From Clostridiales bacterium (lineage in GTDB: Bacteria; Bacillota; Clostridia; Oscillospirales; Acutalibacteraceae): a DNA stretch of 64,000 bases. The DNA is taken from positions 51,368 through 115,367 of the forward strand of contig JAJQIJ010000015.1 of assembly GCA_021199275.1 (NCBI GenBank), written 5' to 3'. This document shows, in pieces, positions 25,087-35,746 of this stretch. How positions within the stretch are numbered: the stretch's first letter is position 1; every line of letters begins with the position of its first letter. The notes beneath the pieces are model-generated. The model was given only the letters and a program-made list of their open reading frames with translations. It was not told the origin of the DNA and made no database searches. The translations under genes and the position numbers were made by a program.

Positions 25087-26001
25087 TCAATCATCTCCGA
25101 AAAGGCCGGCGGCAAAAGCGTCTGCGTCAAACGGCTGCAAATCGTCAATCTGTTCGCCTACCCCCACAAATTTAACGGGCACGTCAAGCTCATTGTTTAT
25201 TGCAAGCACAACGCCGCCGCGCGCAGTGCCGTCAAGCTTTGTAAGCACAATGCCCGTTATGCCGGCGGCTTCTTTGAAATCTTTTGCCTGAATTACTGCG
25301 TTTTGCCCGGTTGTGGCGTCAAGCACTAAAAGCACCTCTTTTGAAGAGGCGGGCAGTTCCCTGTCTATAACACGGCTTATTTTTGAAAGCTCTTGCATAA
25401 GATTTTTCTTGTTGTGCAGCCGCCCGGCTGTGTCAATTATAATTACGTCAGCGCCCCTTGCCTGCCCCGCCTGAATTGTGTCGTAAACAACAGACGCCGG
25501 GTCAGACCCCTCTGCTGATTTAATCAAATCAACTTCGGCGCGGTTTGCCCAAATTTCAAGCTGTTCAATAGCAGCCGCCCTGAAAGTGTCAGCGGCGCCG
25601 ATTATAACTTTGCGCCCCTGCTCTTTAAGGCGTGACGCCAGCTTGCCTATAGTTGTGGTTTTGCCCACCCCGTTGACGCCAATTACAAGAATTACCGCCG
25701 GCTTTGTGCGTAAATTCAAATAGCTGCCGCCCCACACAATGCCTGACACAATGTCTTTCATTGTTTCACGAACGCCCGCAACGGTGTTTATTCTGTCATT
25801 TTGTACTTTTTCTTTTAATGTTTTTGTTATTTTTTCTGATGTGGCATACCCCACATCGCCCATTATAAGTATTTCCTCAAGCTCGTCATAAAGCTCGTCA
25901 GTAATTTTGTCATAGCTCTGAAACGCTTCGTCCATTTGGGCGGTTATGCCCTGTTCGCGCGTTTTTTTCAGGCCTTTTTTAAATTTGTCAAACAGTCCCA
26001 T
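25087..26001 (-). CDS. ftsY: Signal recognition particle receptor FtsY
   Basis: 304 residues: short N-terminal helical region then the NG GTPase domain with [41 protein letters not shown] and [13 protein letters not shown]. Lacks the long acidic A domain of E. coli, as usual in Firmicutes. Docks SRP-ribosome complexes at the membrane. Ends in TGA, showing TGA is a stop in this genome. Confidence 0.97.
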   Translation of the reverse strand: MGLFDKFKKGLKKTREQGITAQMDEAFQSYDKITDELYDELEEILIMGDVGYATSEKITKTLKEKVQNDRINTVAGVRETMKDIVSGIVWGGSYLNLRTKPAVILVIGVNGVGKTTTIGKLASRLKEQGRKVIIGAADTFRAAAIEQLEIWANRAEVDLIKSAEGSDPASVVYDTIQAGQARGADVIIIDTAGRLHNKKNLMQELSKISRVIDRELPASSKEVLLVLDATTGQNAVIQAKDFKEAAGITGIVLTKLDGTARGGVVLAINNELDVPVKFVGVGEQIDDLQPFDADAFAAGLFGDD

Positions 26002-26020
26002 TGAAACACCCTTTTCAGTT

Positions 26021-29000
26021 TTATTCTATGCCCATATCGGCGGCAAGCTGGGCGCTTTCAAGCCGCAAAAGCTTTGACACGCCTTTTTCCTGCATGGTTA
26101 CGCCGTAAAGCACGTCAGCCTCTTCCATAGTTCCGCGCCTGTGCGTTATTGCAATAAACTGTGTGGAATCAGTCATTTTACGCATATATTTTGCAAAGCG
26201 TTCCACATTTATTTCGTCAAGCGAAGCTTCGACTTCGTCGTAAACGCAGAAAGGAGACGGCGTAACACTTAACACGCTGAATAAAAGCGCCATTGCGGCA
26301 AGTGATTTTTCACCGCCGGAAAACAAATTAATGTTTTGAACAGACTTGCCCGGCGGCTGAATTTTAATTTCAATCGGGCATTCAAGGCAATTGTCAGGGT
26401 CTTCAAGCACAAGCTCGCCGCGCCCGCCGCCGAAGAAATCTGAAAAACAGGTTTTAAAAGCTTCGTTGATTTTTTTGAACTGCAAAATGAATTTTTCGCT
26501 CATTGACGAAGTAAGGTCTGAAATTATTTTTGAAAGTTCTTTTTTTGACTTTTCTACATCGTCAAGCTGCGCTTTCAAAAATTCATATCTTTTTGAAACT
26601 ACCTTATATTCCTCTATAGCACCAACGTTTATTGAGCCGAGGCTTTTTATAGAAGCCTTAATTTGGTTAAGCCTTTTTCTGGCGGCAGGCATGTCGCTAA
26701 TAACAATGCCCAGCCCTTCGGCTTCACGCCTGGTTAATTCATATTGCTCAAACAGCATGTCGTTAAGTTCGTCATATTCCTTGCGAATGGCAATTTTGCG
26801 TTCGTCCAGACGCACAAGTTCGCCGGACGTGCGTTCCCGTTCTTGAATTTTTTCTCTTTCAAGCACCCGCAGCTCTGCCGCATGCTTTTCATGCAGGTTT
26901 CTTTCATTGATTTTTTCGCCGACTTTTGCATTAGTACCGTCTGCAATTGAACGAAGCTGCTTACTTTTTGCTTCAATTTCGGCAATCTTTTCACGGCTTT
27001 GGCTGTTCTGCTCATTAATATTTGCAATTTCTTTTTCAATGGAAAGGCGCCTGAATTCCTCTGCCTGGGCGCGCTGCTTGAGTTCAAGCACAGCGCTTTC
27101 GGCGGCTTTCACGTCATGCAGCATAGCTGTAAGTTCAAGATTTATCTGTTCAATGTCTTGCCTTAATTTTTCACGCTTTTCGCTAAGCGAACGCGCGTTT
27201 TCTGACGCGTGAGTGAGCTGTGCTTCGGCGTCGTCTATCTGTTTTTGCACATCGTCTGCCAAGGCCTTATTTCTGTCTCGCTCTGCCAAAAATGCCTTTA
27301 TTCTGCCTGAAGCGTTTTCTTTTTCAAGCAACAGACTTCCTTTTTGCGCGCCCAGGGTTTCTGCTTTGTTAGCCAAAAGCTGCTGTTCGCCCTGTAGCCT
27401 TATAAGCCCCTCTTTTAATGTCTGAATGTTTAAAGAGCCGTTTTTAATTTGGGTTTCAAGCTCTGTCTTTTCTGCTGTAAGTTTATTTATGTCAGCGCTT
27501 AAGCTTTCAAGCTCGCCTGAAAGCGATTTTACATCTGCGAGCAGGTCTTCTATCATGTTTTTTCTTGAAAGCATGCCCAGCCCCTTGGCGCCGCTGCCGC
27601 CTGTCATAGAACCGCCGGCGTTTATTACCTGCCCGTCAAGAGTTACTATTTTAAATCTGTTTGCATATTTTTTTGCAATAAGCAAAGCGCTGTCCATGTC
27701 TTGCGCAACTACAACCTTTGCCAGCAAATTGTCTATGATTTCCCTGTATTTTTTGTCGCATTCAACAAGCTCGCTTGCAAGAGCAACAAAGCCGAAATTG
27801 TCGCTTAAATTTTTTTCGCCAAGGCTTCTGCCTTTAATGCGGCTAACGGGCAGGAAGGTGGCCCTGCCTAAATTGTTGTTTTTCAGGAAATTAATTGCGT
27901 TTTTCGCGTCTTGCTCTGTTTCGGTAATAATGTTTTGCATTGCCGCGCCCAGCGACACCTCTATTGCGGTAAGATATTCCTTTTTAACCCTTATTGCCAT
28001 TGAAAGCGGCGAACAAATGCCCGAAAGCTTTTTGGCTTCAGCCGCACGCACAACGGCTTTAACCGCGCCTGAATATCCCTCCATATTCTTTTCAAGCTCT
28101 AACAGCATTTTTGCCTTGGCTTCCTTGTCAGCGGCAATTCTGCTTTTTTTCGCAAGCTTTTCCTTTAGTTCGGAAAGGTTTCTTTCTTTGCCGGAAAGCT
28201 TTATTTGATAGCCGTTTTGAACATTAGTCAGTTCGTTTATCTGCCGCTGCGCCTCTTGGGTTTCTTTTTGCTTTGCCGCGCACTTAATTTCGGTTTCTTT
28301 AACGCTGCTTTCAATTTCTGCAATGCTTTTGTCTATGCTGCCGCGGCGTGATTCAATTTCATCTGCGCTTGACTGCGCTTGTGAATATTTAATTTTACAG
28401 TCTGAAAGCGAAAGCGTAAGTTCGCTGATTTTCTTACTTGTTGTGGCGGCTTTTAATGAAAATTCGTTTTCGCTGCCGACAAGTGTTTCCATGCCCGCGG
28501 CGGAATTTTCCAGCAGCGCGCGTTTTTCAGCGCAAAGGGCGTTGCTTTTTTCTATGAATTCTATTTTTTCTTTTATCTGTTCGTCAATAAGCCGTGAGCT
28601 TTCGCTTGAAGCCGAAATGTCGCTGCCAAGCCGTTCAATAGTTTCGCCGCCATGGGTAACATTAGCCTTTATAACAGAAATTTCAGCCTGCGCGCGCAGC
28701 GCTTCCTCTTCATATTGAGCGCCGGAATTTCTTATGTTTTCAATTTCAACATTTATGTCAGCTATTGCAGCTGTGTCGCTTTCTATTTGATTTTCTATGG
28801 CCTTGAGTTCGTTTTCACACTGCTCGTAAGACGAATTGGCGGCGTCAATTTTATGTTCCTGTTCGCGCAAATCATTTGTAAATTTACCAATTCTGTTAAG
28901 CCAAATACCTATTTCAAGGTTTTTTCTTTCATTTGAAAGCTCAATGAAATTTGACGCCTTTTCACTTTGCTCTTTCAGCGGCCCAACTCTGCTTTCAAGT

Positions 29001-29590
29001 TCATTAAGTATGTCTAAAAGCCGCACAAGATTTTCGTCTGCCGCAGCAAGGCGCCTTTCAGCGTCTGTGCGTTTATGGCGAAAGCGTGAAATGCCCGCAG
29101 CTTCTTCAAAAAGCTCGCGCCTTTCTTCATTTTTAGCAGAAATAATTGAATCAATTTTGCCCTGGCTGACTATTGAATAGCCGTCTGCCCCAAGGCCTGT
29201 GTCCATAAACAGCTCGTGAATGTCGCGCCGCCTGACGCTTTCGGCGTCAATAAAATATTCGCTTTCACCGCTTCTGTAATATCTGCGCGCAACAGTAAGT
29301 GTGTCGCCGTATTCTTTAAGCATTTTGTCTGAATTGTCAAGAGTAAGCTTGACCTGCGCAAAACCAAGCGCCTTTCTGTTTGAAGTGCCGCCGAATATAA
29401 CGTCTTCCATTTTAGAGCCGCGCAGACTTTTGGTGGAAGTTTCGCCGAGCACCCACCTGACTGCGTCGGAAATATTGCTCTTGCCGGACCCGTTAGGGCC
29501 GACAACGGCAGTTATGCCCCGTCCGAAATCAAGCGTTGTCTTGTCGGGAAAAGATTTAAACCCCTGCATTTCAAGCTTCATTAATAACAT
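26021..29590 (-). CDS. smc: Chromosome segregation protein SMC
   Basis: 1189 residues, full length. Walker A GPNGSGKSNISDAV at the N-terminus; long coiled coils; hinge domain around 510-640 (GYSGAVKAV, GRATFLPVSRIKG, GGSMTGGSGAKGLG); C-terminal signature LFSGGEKSLAAMALLFS and Walker B CVYDEVEASLDEINV. Condenses and separates chromosomes. In the typical rnc-smc-ftsY order, here with a radical SAM gene between rnc and smc. SD AAGGGAAG before ATG. Confidence 0.98.
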   Translation of the reverse strand: MLLMKLEMQGFKSFPDKTTLDFGRGITAVVGPNGSGKSNISDAVRWVLGETSTKSLRGSKMEDVIFGGTSNRKALGFAQVKLTLDNSDKMLKEYGDTLTVARRYYRSGESEYFIDAESVRRRDIHELFMDTGLGADGYSIVSQGKIDSIISAKNEERRELFEEAAGISRFRHKRTDAERRLAAADENLVRLLDILNELESRVGPLKEQSEKASNFIELSNERKNLEIGIWLNRIGKFTNDLREQEHKIDAANSSYEQCENELKAIENQIESDTAAIADINVEIENIRNSGAQYEEEALRAQAEISVIKANVTHGGETIERLGSDISASSESSRLIDEQIKEKIEFIEKSNALCAEKRALLENSAAGMETLVGSENEFSLKAATTSKKISELTLSLSDCKIKYSQAQSSADEIESRRGSIDKSIAEIESSVKETEIKCAAKQKETQEAQRQINELTNVQNGYQIKLSGKERNLSELKEKLAKKSRIAADKEAKAKMLLELEKNMEGYSGAVKAVVRAAEAKKLSGICSPLSMAIRVKKEYLTAIEVSLGAAMQNIITETEQDAKNAINFLKNNNLGRATFLPVSRIKGRSLGEKNLSDNFGFVALASELVECDKKYREIIDNLLAKVVVAQDMDSALLIAKKYANRFKIVTLDGQVINAGGSMTGGSGAKGLGMLSRKNMIEDLLADVKSLSGELESLSADINKLTAEKTELETQIKNGSLNIQTLKEGLIRLQGEQQLLANKAETLGAQKGSLLLEKENASGRIKAFLAERDRNKALADDVQKQIDDAEAQLTHASENARSLSEKREKLRQDIEQINLELTAMLHDVKAAESAVLELKQRAQAEEFRRLSIEKEIANINEQNSQSREKIAEIEAKSKQLRSIADGTNAKVGEKINERNLHEKHAAELRVLEREKIQERERTSGELVRLDERKIAIRKEYDELNDMLFEQYELTRREAEGLGIVISDMPAARKRLNQIKASIKSLGSINVGAIEEYKVVSKRYEFLKAQLDDVEKSKKELSKIISDLTSSMSEKFILQFKKINEAFKTCFSDFFGGGRGELVLEDPDNCLECPIEIKIQPPGKSVQNINLFSGGEKSLAAMALLFSVLSVTPSPFCVYDEVEASLDEINVERFAKYMRKMTDSTQFIAITHRRGTMEEADVLYGVTMQEKGVSKLLRLESAQLAADMGIE

Positions 29591-29645
29591 TTTATTCTTC
29601 CCTTTTCATCATATTTTTGTTCTTTATTGTAATGGCGGCAAGAGC

Positions 29646-30656
29646 TTAAGCAATCGGTAACTGAACAGTATCGGCTTTTTTGATTAATTGCAATTCATCA
29701 ACATCAATTTCATTATTTACAACAATTTCCAAATCATAGCCCATACTGCGCAGGCTCATTATATTTTCACGTTTCTGGCCAACCAGCTTAGAAACAGAAC
29801 GCTCATTAATATTAACATAATATTTGCCCGGCTCATATTGCGAAGCAATGCGCTTTTGCATAATTTGCGAAGCTACCATTTCGCCAAATGCGTCATGAAA
29901 TGTATTGCCGAGCGCATTTTCCTTTATTGACTCGCTTGAATGCAGCCCTATTCTGATAACATTTATGCCTTTTTTCTGAAACATAAAAGCAATATTTGCA
30001 GCTACGCGCGCCCTTTCACTAATCGGCAGGGGGCGGTAAACGCCTTTATTATAAAGCGTTTCAAGATAAGTGCCTTTCAATATTACAGTGGGGTAAATTC
30101 TTGCTGTAGCAGGCAAAATTTCAACAATTTTTTTAGCTGTTTGCAAATCTTTTTCTTCTGACGAAGCATAAAGGTCAGTCATCATTTGCAGCCCAAGCTC
30201 AAAGTCATAGCTTTTAATCAGACGCGCCGCGTTTTGCACGTCTGCCGAGGTGTGCCCCCTGAAATTAAGCCGCAGCACTTCGTCGTCCATGCTCTGGGCG
30301 CCGAGCTCAATGGAAGTTACGCCGTATTGCTTTAAAAGCAACAACGTTTGAACATCAATAGCGTCAGGCCGGGTTGAACACCTAATGCCGGTTATGCCGC
30401 CGCTTTTAACATAGGGCTCTGCCGCCTGTAACAGGCTTAGCATATAGCCCCTGTCAATTGCAGTGAAAGAGCCGCCGAAAAAAGCAAGCTCACACACGCC
30501 GGCGCCGGTTTTTTTTATTGATGTTTCAACCGCCCGGCGCACGTCTGCCGGAGTGGGCGCGCTGTTTATGCCTGTTATTTCGTTTTGGTTGCAAAACGAA
30601 CATTTGTTTGGGCAGCCAATGTGCGGAATAAAAACCGCTATATTACTTTTTTGCAT
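29646..30656 (-). CDS. Radical SAM protein of the Elp3-like/COG1243 group
   Basis: 336 residues from MQKSNIAVFIPHIGCPNKCSFCNQNEI; the CxxxCxxC cluster motif is C15, C19, C22. Other blocks: ELAFFGGSFTAIDRGYM, GIRCSTRPDAI, VTSIELGAQSMDDEVL, RIYPTVILKGTYLE. It resembles the radical SAM half of Elp3 but lacks the acetyltransferase domain. Proteins of this kind are common beside rnc/smc in Clostridia; the reaction is not established. ATG overlaps the rnc 3' end by 14 nt, so the two are co-translated. Confidence 0.85.
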   Translation of the reverse strand: MQKSNIAVFIPHIGCPNKCSFCNQNEITGINSAPTPADVRRAVETSIKKTGAGVCELAFFGGSFTAIDRGYMLSLLQAAEPYVKSGGITGIRCSTRPDAIDVQTLLLLKQYGVTSIELGAQSMDDEVLRLNFRGHTSADVQNAARLIKSYDFELGLQMMTDLYASSEEKDLQTAKKIVEILPATARIYPTVILKGTYLETLYNKGVYRPLPISERARVAANIAFMFQKKGINVIRIGLHSSESIKENALGNTFHDAFGEMVASQIMQKRIASQYEPGKYYVNINERSVSKLVGQKRENIMSLRSMGYDLEIVVNNEIDVDELQLIKKADTVQLPIA

Positions 30657-31359
30657 TTTCAAGCACCGCCAGCGCTTTCTTAGCAGCATTTTGTTCCGCT
30701 CTTTTTTTGCTTTTACCCACACCTGTGCCGTAAACCTTGTTCTTAATTTTGACTTCCACGGTAAATGTGCTGTTGTGCACAGGCCCGGTTTTTTTGATAA
30801 CCGTATATTGCGGCAACTGCTCGTTTTCTTTTTGTAATGCATTTTGCAGGGTTGATTTATAGTCATGAAAGACCATTTCTTCAAGGTGCGAAAAATCAAA
30901 ATGCTTTATGTCGTCAAGCATCATTTTTGTAAGAAAGCATTTTACAACGTCAATTGAGCCGTCAAGATACATTGCGGCCATAAGAGCTTCAAATGTGTCT
31001 TCAAGTAATTTATAATGGTGATTTTCAAATTTGAAATTTTTAATTTCACCCTTGCCCAGCAAAAGATAATCTTGCAGTGAAATTACCTTTGCATATTTAG
31101 AAAGAGACGCTGTGCACACAAGGCTTGAACGCATTCTTGTAAGCGTGCCTTCCCTCAATTCCGGAAATTCCTTATAAAGCAGTTCTGCGCAAACAAGTGA
31201 AATAACAGCGTCGCCCAAAAATTCAAGCCTTTCGTTTGACCTGTCAACATCTTGCTTTTCATTTTCATAGCTCTTGTGCATAAGGGCAAGTTCAAGCAAG
31301 CTTTTATCATTAAAAGCATAGCCAATATTTTCTTCGAGTTTAGAATAATCTCTATTCAT
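30643..31359 (-). CDS. rnc: Ribonuclease III
   Basis: 238 residues. Catalytic domain with NERLEFLGDAVISLV (signature) and later ALMAAMYLDGSID; C-terminal double-stranded RNA-binding domain (DYKSTLQNALQ, GVGKSKKRAEQNAAKKAL). Processes rRNA and structured RNAs. Start overlaps the plsX stop. Confidence 0.97.
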   Translation of the reverse strand: MNRDYSKLEENIGYAFNDKSLLELALMHKSYENEKQDVDRSNERLEFLGDAVISLVCAELLYKEFPELREGTLTRMRSSLVCTASLSKYAKVISLQDYLLLGKGEIKNFKFENHHYKLLEDTFEALMAAMYLDGSIDVVKCFLTKMMLDDIKHFDFSHLEEMVFHDYKSTLQNALQKENEQLPQYTVIKKTGPVHNSTFTVEVKIKNKVYGTGVGKSKKRAEQNAAKKALAVLENAKK

Positions 31360-32350
31360 TTACAGACACTTCCTCAAATAATTGTTTCATTTCAGAAATC
31401 AAGTCGGTTTTTACAAATTTTACTGCCTGGCCAATTGCGCTTTTAAACGCCTTTGAATCTGACGAGCCGTGTGCTTTAATGACACATTTGTTAACGCCCA
31501 AAAGCGCCGCGCCGCCGTATTCCTTATAATCAAACTGCTTTTTCATGTCTTTTATTCCGCCGCTTACGGCAAGGGCAGAAAGCATGGTGAAAATATTCTT
31601 TTTAAAAATGCCGGCCACGCCGTTCATCAGCGCCTTTGCAACGCCTTCATACATTTTTAAAATCAAATTACCGGTAAAGCCGTCTGCAATAACAACGTCT
31701 GCGTCTCCAAACGGTATTTGCCGCCCCTCTATATTGCCGGTAAAGTTAATTTTGCTGTTTTTTAATAAAGAATAAGCTTCCTTTGCAAGCGCGTTGCCCT
31801 TTGTTTTCTCTGCGCCGTTATTAGCAAGCGCAACTCGCGGGTTTTCACAATGCATTACGTTTTTCATATAAAGGCTGCCCATTTCGGCAAACTGGCGTAA
31901 AAACTGGGCGCGGCAATCAGCATTTGCGCCGCAGTCAGCAAGTAGAAAAGGCTTGTTGGCGCTTGGTAAAACAGACGCTATGCATGGGCGCTGCACGCCG
32001 GGAATTCGTTTTGTAATAAGCGTGGCGCCCACTGTTATGGCGCCGGTGTTGCCGGCTGACACAAAAGCGTCTGCCCCGTCGTTTAAAAGCCTGAAAGCTT
32101 CCGACATGCTGCTTTTATTATGTTTGTCAATAACTGCCGTGGGGCTGTCATTCATGGTAATGACGCCGGGGCAGTCAACTATTTCGGCGAATTTTATATC
32201 AATATCGTTTTCAGCGGCGCATTGAATTATCTTTTCCCTGTCGCCTGTAAAAATTATGTCAACACCGTATTCGCCGGCAGCAAGGGCAGAGCCCTTAAGT
32301 ATTTCCTTCGGCGCATTATCTCCGCCGAAAGCATCAACAACAACTTTCAT
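31352..32350 (-). CDS. plsX: Phosphate acyltransferase PlsX
   Basis: 332 residues beginning MKVVVDAFGGDNAPKEILKGS, with SMSEAFRLLNDGADAFVSAGNTGA and LLADCGANADCRAQFL. Makes acyl-phosphate from acyl-ACP for phospholipid synthesis. Start overlaps the trmFO stop by 4 nt. No fapR or acpP is adjacent, unlike in Bacillus. Confidence 0.96.
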   Translation of the reverse strand: MKVVVDAFGGDNAPKEILKGSALAAGEYGVDIIFTGDREKIIQCAAENDIDIKFAEIVDCPGVITMNDSPTAVIDKHNKSSMSEAFRLLNDGADAFVSAGNTGAITVGATLITKRIPGVQRPCIASVLPSANKPFLLADCGANADCRAQFLRQFAEMGSLYMKNVMHCENPRVALANNGAEKTKGNALAKEAYSLLKNSKINFTGNIEGRQIPFGDADVVIADGFTGNLILKMYEGVAKALMNGVAGIFKKNIFTMLSALAVSGGIKDMKKQFDYKEYGGAALLGVNKCVIKAHGSSDSKAFKSAIGQAVKFVKTDLISEMKQLFEEVSVNE

Positions 32351-33636
32351 ATATCAACACCCTTTAAATAGTCAAGTGAACGCTTTGAAAAAGCGGCATA
32401 TCTTTCACGCTTGTCCTTGATTTTAATGTCAAGCGCCGGTAAAAGCCCGAAAGCAGCGCCCATTGGCTGGAAATTTTTAATGCCTGCATCGCTGATATAG
32501 GACTGCAAAGCGCCAATCATGGTGTATTTGCTTAAAACTAAGCTTTGCGCCCCTGCGGCGCGCCTTGCTGCGTTTATGCCCGCCACAATGCCGGACGAGG
32601 CTGATTCCATATAACCCTCTACCCCGGTGATTTGGCCGGCGAAAAAAATATTCGGCTGTCTTTTCAGGCTGTAATCGGCATTTAAACAGCGCGGTGAATT
32701 AATAAACGAATTTCTGTGCATAACGCCGTATCTTACATATTCTGCATTTTGGAGCGCCGGTATCAAGGCAAAAACCCGTTTCTGTTCGCCGAATTTCAGG
32801 TTTGTTTGAAAACCGACAAGGTTATACATGCTTTTTTCGCAGTTTTCAGCCCTTAGCTGCACAGCCGCCCATGGTCTTTTGCCAGTTTTCGGGTCAGTCA
32901 GCCCAACCGGCTTCATTGGGCCGAAACGCGGCGCGTCAAGCCCACGCTTAGCAAGCTTTTCGATTGGCATGCAGCCCTCATAAACATCAAAATCATGCAA
33001 CACGGCTGACTGGGCATTTTTAAGCTCATTTATAAAATTTTCATATTCGTCGCGCCCAAGCGGGCAATTTATGTAATCGCTGCCTCCCTTTGCATAGCGC
33101 GACGCTAAAAAAGCATTTTCCATGTCAATGCTCTCTTTAGTTACAATAGGCGCCGCAGCGTCATAAAACGAAAGATATTCACCTGTAAGTTTTGCAATTT
33201 CATTGCTTATTGGCCCGTCTGTAAGCGGACCTGTGGCGATTATGACTATATCGTTTTCGCCCTGCGGAATTTTTTTAACTTCGCCCAGTTTAACGCTTAT
33301 ATTCGGGTGTGCGCAGATTTTTTTTGTAATTTCATCGGAAAAAGCCTGCCTGTCAACCGCCAAAGCGCCGCCGGCTGGCACGCTGTTGTTGCGCGCAGCT
33401 TGAACAGTAATTGAGCCAATGCGCGCCATTTCTTCCTTTAACAGCCCTGCTGCGCTGTCAAGGCGTGAAGCTTTAAGTGAATTTGAACAAACAAGTTCTG
33501 CAAAAAGCTCTGAATTATGAGCAGGCGACTTTTTGGCAGGCTTTTGTTCATAAAGAGTTACATGCTCTGCGTGTTCGGCAAGCTGCCACGCGGCTTCAAC
33601 ACCTGCAAGACCTGCGCCAATTACATGAAATTTCAT
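32347..33636 (-). CDS. trmFO: Methylenetetrahydrofolate-tRNA-(uracil-5-)-methyltransferase TrmFO
   Basis: 429 residues. FAD-binding GAGLAGVEAAWQLAEH at the N-terminus; ELVCSNSLKA with the family cysteine, and GQITGVEGYMESASSGIVAG near the C-terminus. Makes m5U54 of tRNA using methylene-THF. Directly follows topA, the standard topA-trmFO order of Firmicutes. Confidence 0.97.
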   Translation of the reverse strand: MKFHVIGAGLAGVEAAWQLAEHAEHVTLYEQKPAKKSPAHNSELFAELVCSNSLKASRLDSAAGLLKEEMARIGSITVQAARNNSVPAGGALAVDRQAFSDEITKKICAHPNISVKLGEVKKIPQGENDIVIIATGPLTDGPISNEIAKLTGEYLSFYDAAAPIVTKESIDMENAFLASRYAKGGSDYINCPLGRDEYENFINELKNAQSAVLHDFDVYEGCMPIEKLAKRGLDAPRFGPMKPVGLTDPKTGKRPWAAVQLRAENCEKSMYNLVGFQTNLKFGEQKRVFALIPALQNAEYVRYGVMHRNSFINSPRCLNADYSLKRQPNIFFAGQITGVEGYMESASSGIVAGINAARRAAGAQSLVLSKYTMIGALQSYISDAGIKNFQPMGAAFGLLPALDIKIKDKRERYAAFSKRSLDYLKGVDI

Positions 33637-35730
33637 TTAACTTTTCGCCTTTTTAAGTATTGGCTTTGTAAAACCGCAGTTTTCAACGTCCGGGCAATAC
33701 AACACGTTGCCTTTTCTTTTAAACAGCGATTTGGAACACTTTGGGCAAATTTCCGTGCTTGGTGTGTCCCAAGTCATAAAGTTGCAGCTGGGGTAATTGG
33801 AACAGCCGTAAAAAATTGAGCCCTTTTTAGTTCTTTTTTCAATAACATCGCCGCCGCATTCGGGGCATTTTGCGCTGGTTTTCTGAACAAACGGCTTTGT
33901 GTTTTTGCATTCCGGGTAACCGGGGCAAGCCAAAAACTTGCCGAAGCGCCCAACCTTAACAACCATTTTTCTGCCGCAAAGCTCGCACACCTCGTCAGTT
34001 TCTTCTTCGCTGAGCTTAATCTTTACGCCCTTCATTTCAGCCTTGGCTTTTTCAAGCGGCTCTTCAAATTCATTATAATAAAACCTTATCATGTCAATGT
34101 AATTTTCGTTGCCGCTGTCTATTTCGTCAAGGTCCGCTTCCATTTTGGAAGTATATTTTACATTTACTATGTTGGGCAATTTGTCTTTAAGCAGCTTAGT
34201 AATGGCTTCGCCAAGTTCTGTGGGCACAAACTGCTTGCCCTCGCGTTTTACATATTCCCTTGACGTAATTGTAGACGTTATGGAAACATATGTTGACGGC
34301 CTGCCCACCCCGTTTTCCTCAAGTGCTTTAATAAGGCTTGCTTCGGTATATCTTGCCGGGGGCTGAGTAAAATGCTGATTGCCTTTTATTGATTTGAGCC
34401 TTAGTTCATCGCCGACCTTCATTTCGGGCAGCTGAACTTCACCGCTTTCTGACGCTGTGTCCTTTGTTTCTTCATACAAAACGGTGTAACCGTCAAATTT
34501 AACGCTATAGCCGCTTGTGCTGAACATGTAATCGCCGGCTGTTATTTCAATTTTAACTGTGTTTTGCACGCAGTTTTCCATTAAAGAAGCTATAAATCTT
34601 TCCCAGATAAGTTTATAAATTTTATATTGGTCTGACGTCAGCGAAGACTTTACATCGTCAGGCCTTAAGTCAGGCATTGACGGGCGTATCGCTTCATGCC
34701 CGTCCTGCACCTTGCCCTTTGTTTTATAATAACGCGGCTTGGCAGGCAAGTACTTTTCGCCGTAATTTTTCAAAATATATTCATTTCCGGCAGCACGCGC
34801 TTCCTGCGAAATTCTGAGCGAGTCAGTTCTCATATAAGTGATGAGCCCAACTGTGCCCATGCCCTGCACGTCAACGCCCTCATAAAGCTCTTGAGCGGCT
34901 TTCATTGTGCGCTTGGCCTGAAAAGACAACCGGCGTGACGCTTCCTGCTGTAACGTAGACGTAATAAACGGCGGTGCCGGCGCTTTTTTGCGCGTGCCTT
35001 TTTTTACCGAAGAAACAATATATTTTTCCCCGTCAAGTTCAGAAAGTATTGAATCGCATTCATCTTTATTTGAAATTTTAAGCTTTTTGCCGCCTTTTGA
35101 ATTTATTGCCGCGCTGAAAACCTTTTTGGAAGACGGCGCCGTTAATTTAGCGTCTATAGACCAATATTCCTCTGCCTTGAAAGCCCTGATTTCATCTTCC
35201 CTGTCAACCACAAGGCGCAGCGCCACAGACTGCACGCGCCCCGCAGACAGCCCGCGCCTGATTTTTTGACTTATAAACGGAGAAAGCTTATAGCCAATTA
35301 ACCTGTCAAGTATCCGCCGCGCTTGCTGTGCGTCTACTAAATCCTGGTCAATAGAACGCGGGGCGGCAATACCCTCTGACACGCCGTGCTTTGTTATTTC
35401 ATTAAAAGTAACCCTGTTTTTCTGCTGTGTGTCAAGCCCCAGTAAATATGCAAGGTGCCAGCTTATTGCCTCACCTTCGCGGTCAGGGTCAGTTGCAAGA
35501 TAAACAAAATCTGCTTTGTCTGCCTTTTCCTTGAGTTCTTTAACAAAGTTTTCTTTTCCTTTAATCACGGCATATTTGGGCTGGAAGTCATTTTCAATAT
35601 CAACAGACAATCGCGCGCTTGGCAAGTCGCGCACATGGCCCATTGAAGCTATAACCTCATAGCCCTTGCCGAGATAGCCTTTTATATTTTTTGCTTTAGC
35701 CGGTGATTCAACTATTACAAGTTTTGACAT
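33637..35730 (-). CDS. topA: DNA topoisomerase I
   Basis: 697 residues. Toprim domain (KLVIVESPAKAKNIKGYLG, DPDREGEAISWHL), catalytic region with GLITYMRTDSLRI, and a C-terminal tail of zinc-binding modules (CELCGRKM, CPGYPECK, CPECGGD, CPKCSKS). Relaxes negative supercoils. Lies in the dprA-topA-trmFO block. Confidence 0.98.
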   Translation of the reverse strand: MSKLVIVESPAKAKNIKGYLGKGYEVIASMGHVRDLPSARLSVDIENDFQPKYAVIKGKENFVKELKEKADKADFVYLATDPDREGEAISWHLAYLLGLDTQQKNRVTFNEITKHGVSEGIAAPRSIDQDLVDAQQARRILDRLIGYKLSPFISQKIRRGLSAGRVQSVALRLVVDREDEIRAFKAEEYWSIDAKLTAPSSKKVFSAAINSKGGKKLKISNKDECDSILSELDGEKYIVSSVKKGTRKKAPAPPFITSTLQQEASRRLSFQAKRTMKAAQELYEGVDVQGMGTVGLITYMRTDSLRISQEARAAGNEYILKNYGEKYLPAKPRYYKTKGKVQDGHEAIRPSMPDLRPDDVKSSLTSDQYKIYKLIWERFIASLMENCVQNTVKIEITAGDYMFSTSGYSVKFDGYTVLYEETKDTASESGEVQLPEMKVGDELRLKSIKGNQHFTQPPARYTEASLIKALEENGVGRPSTYVSITSTITSREYVKREGKQFVPTELGEAITKLLKDKLPNIVNVKYTSKMEADLDEIDSGNENYIDMIRFYYNEFEEPLEKAKAEMKGVKIKLSEEETDEVCELCGRKMVVKVGRFGKFLACPGYPECKNTKPFVQKTSAKCPECGGDVIEKRTKKGSIFYGCSNYPSCNFMTWDTPSTEICPKCSKSLFKRKGNVLYCPDVENCGFTKPILKKAKS

Positions 35731-35746
35731 GTTTTACGTTTTCCTT

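Noticed and set aside
26391..29505. Several long open frames antisense to smc
   Set aside because: They mirror codon bias of the smc coiled coil and have no SD or recognisable domains.
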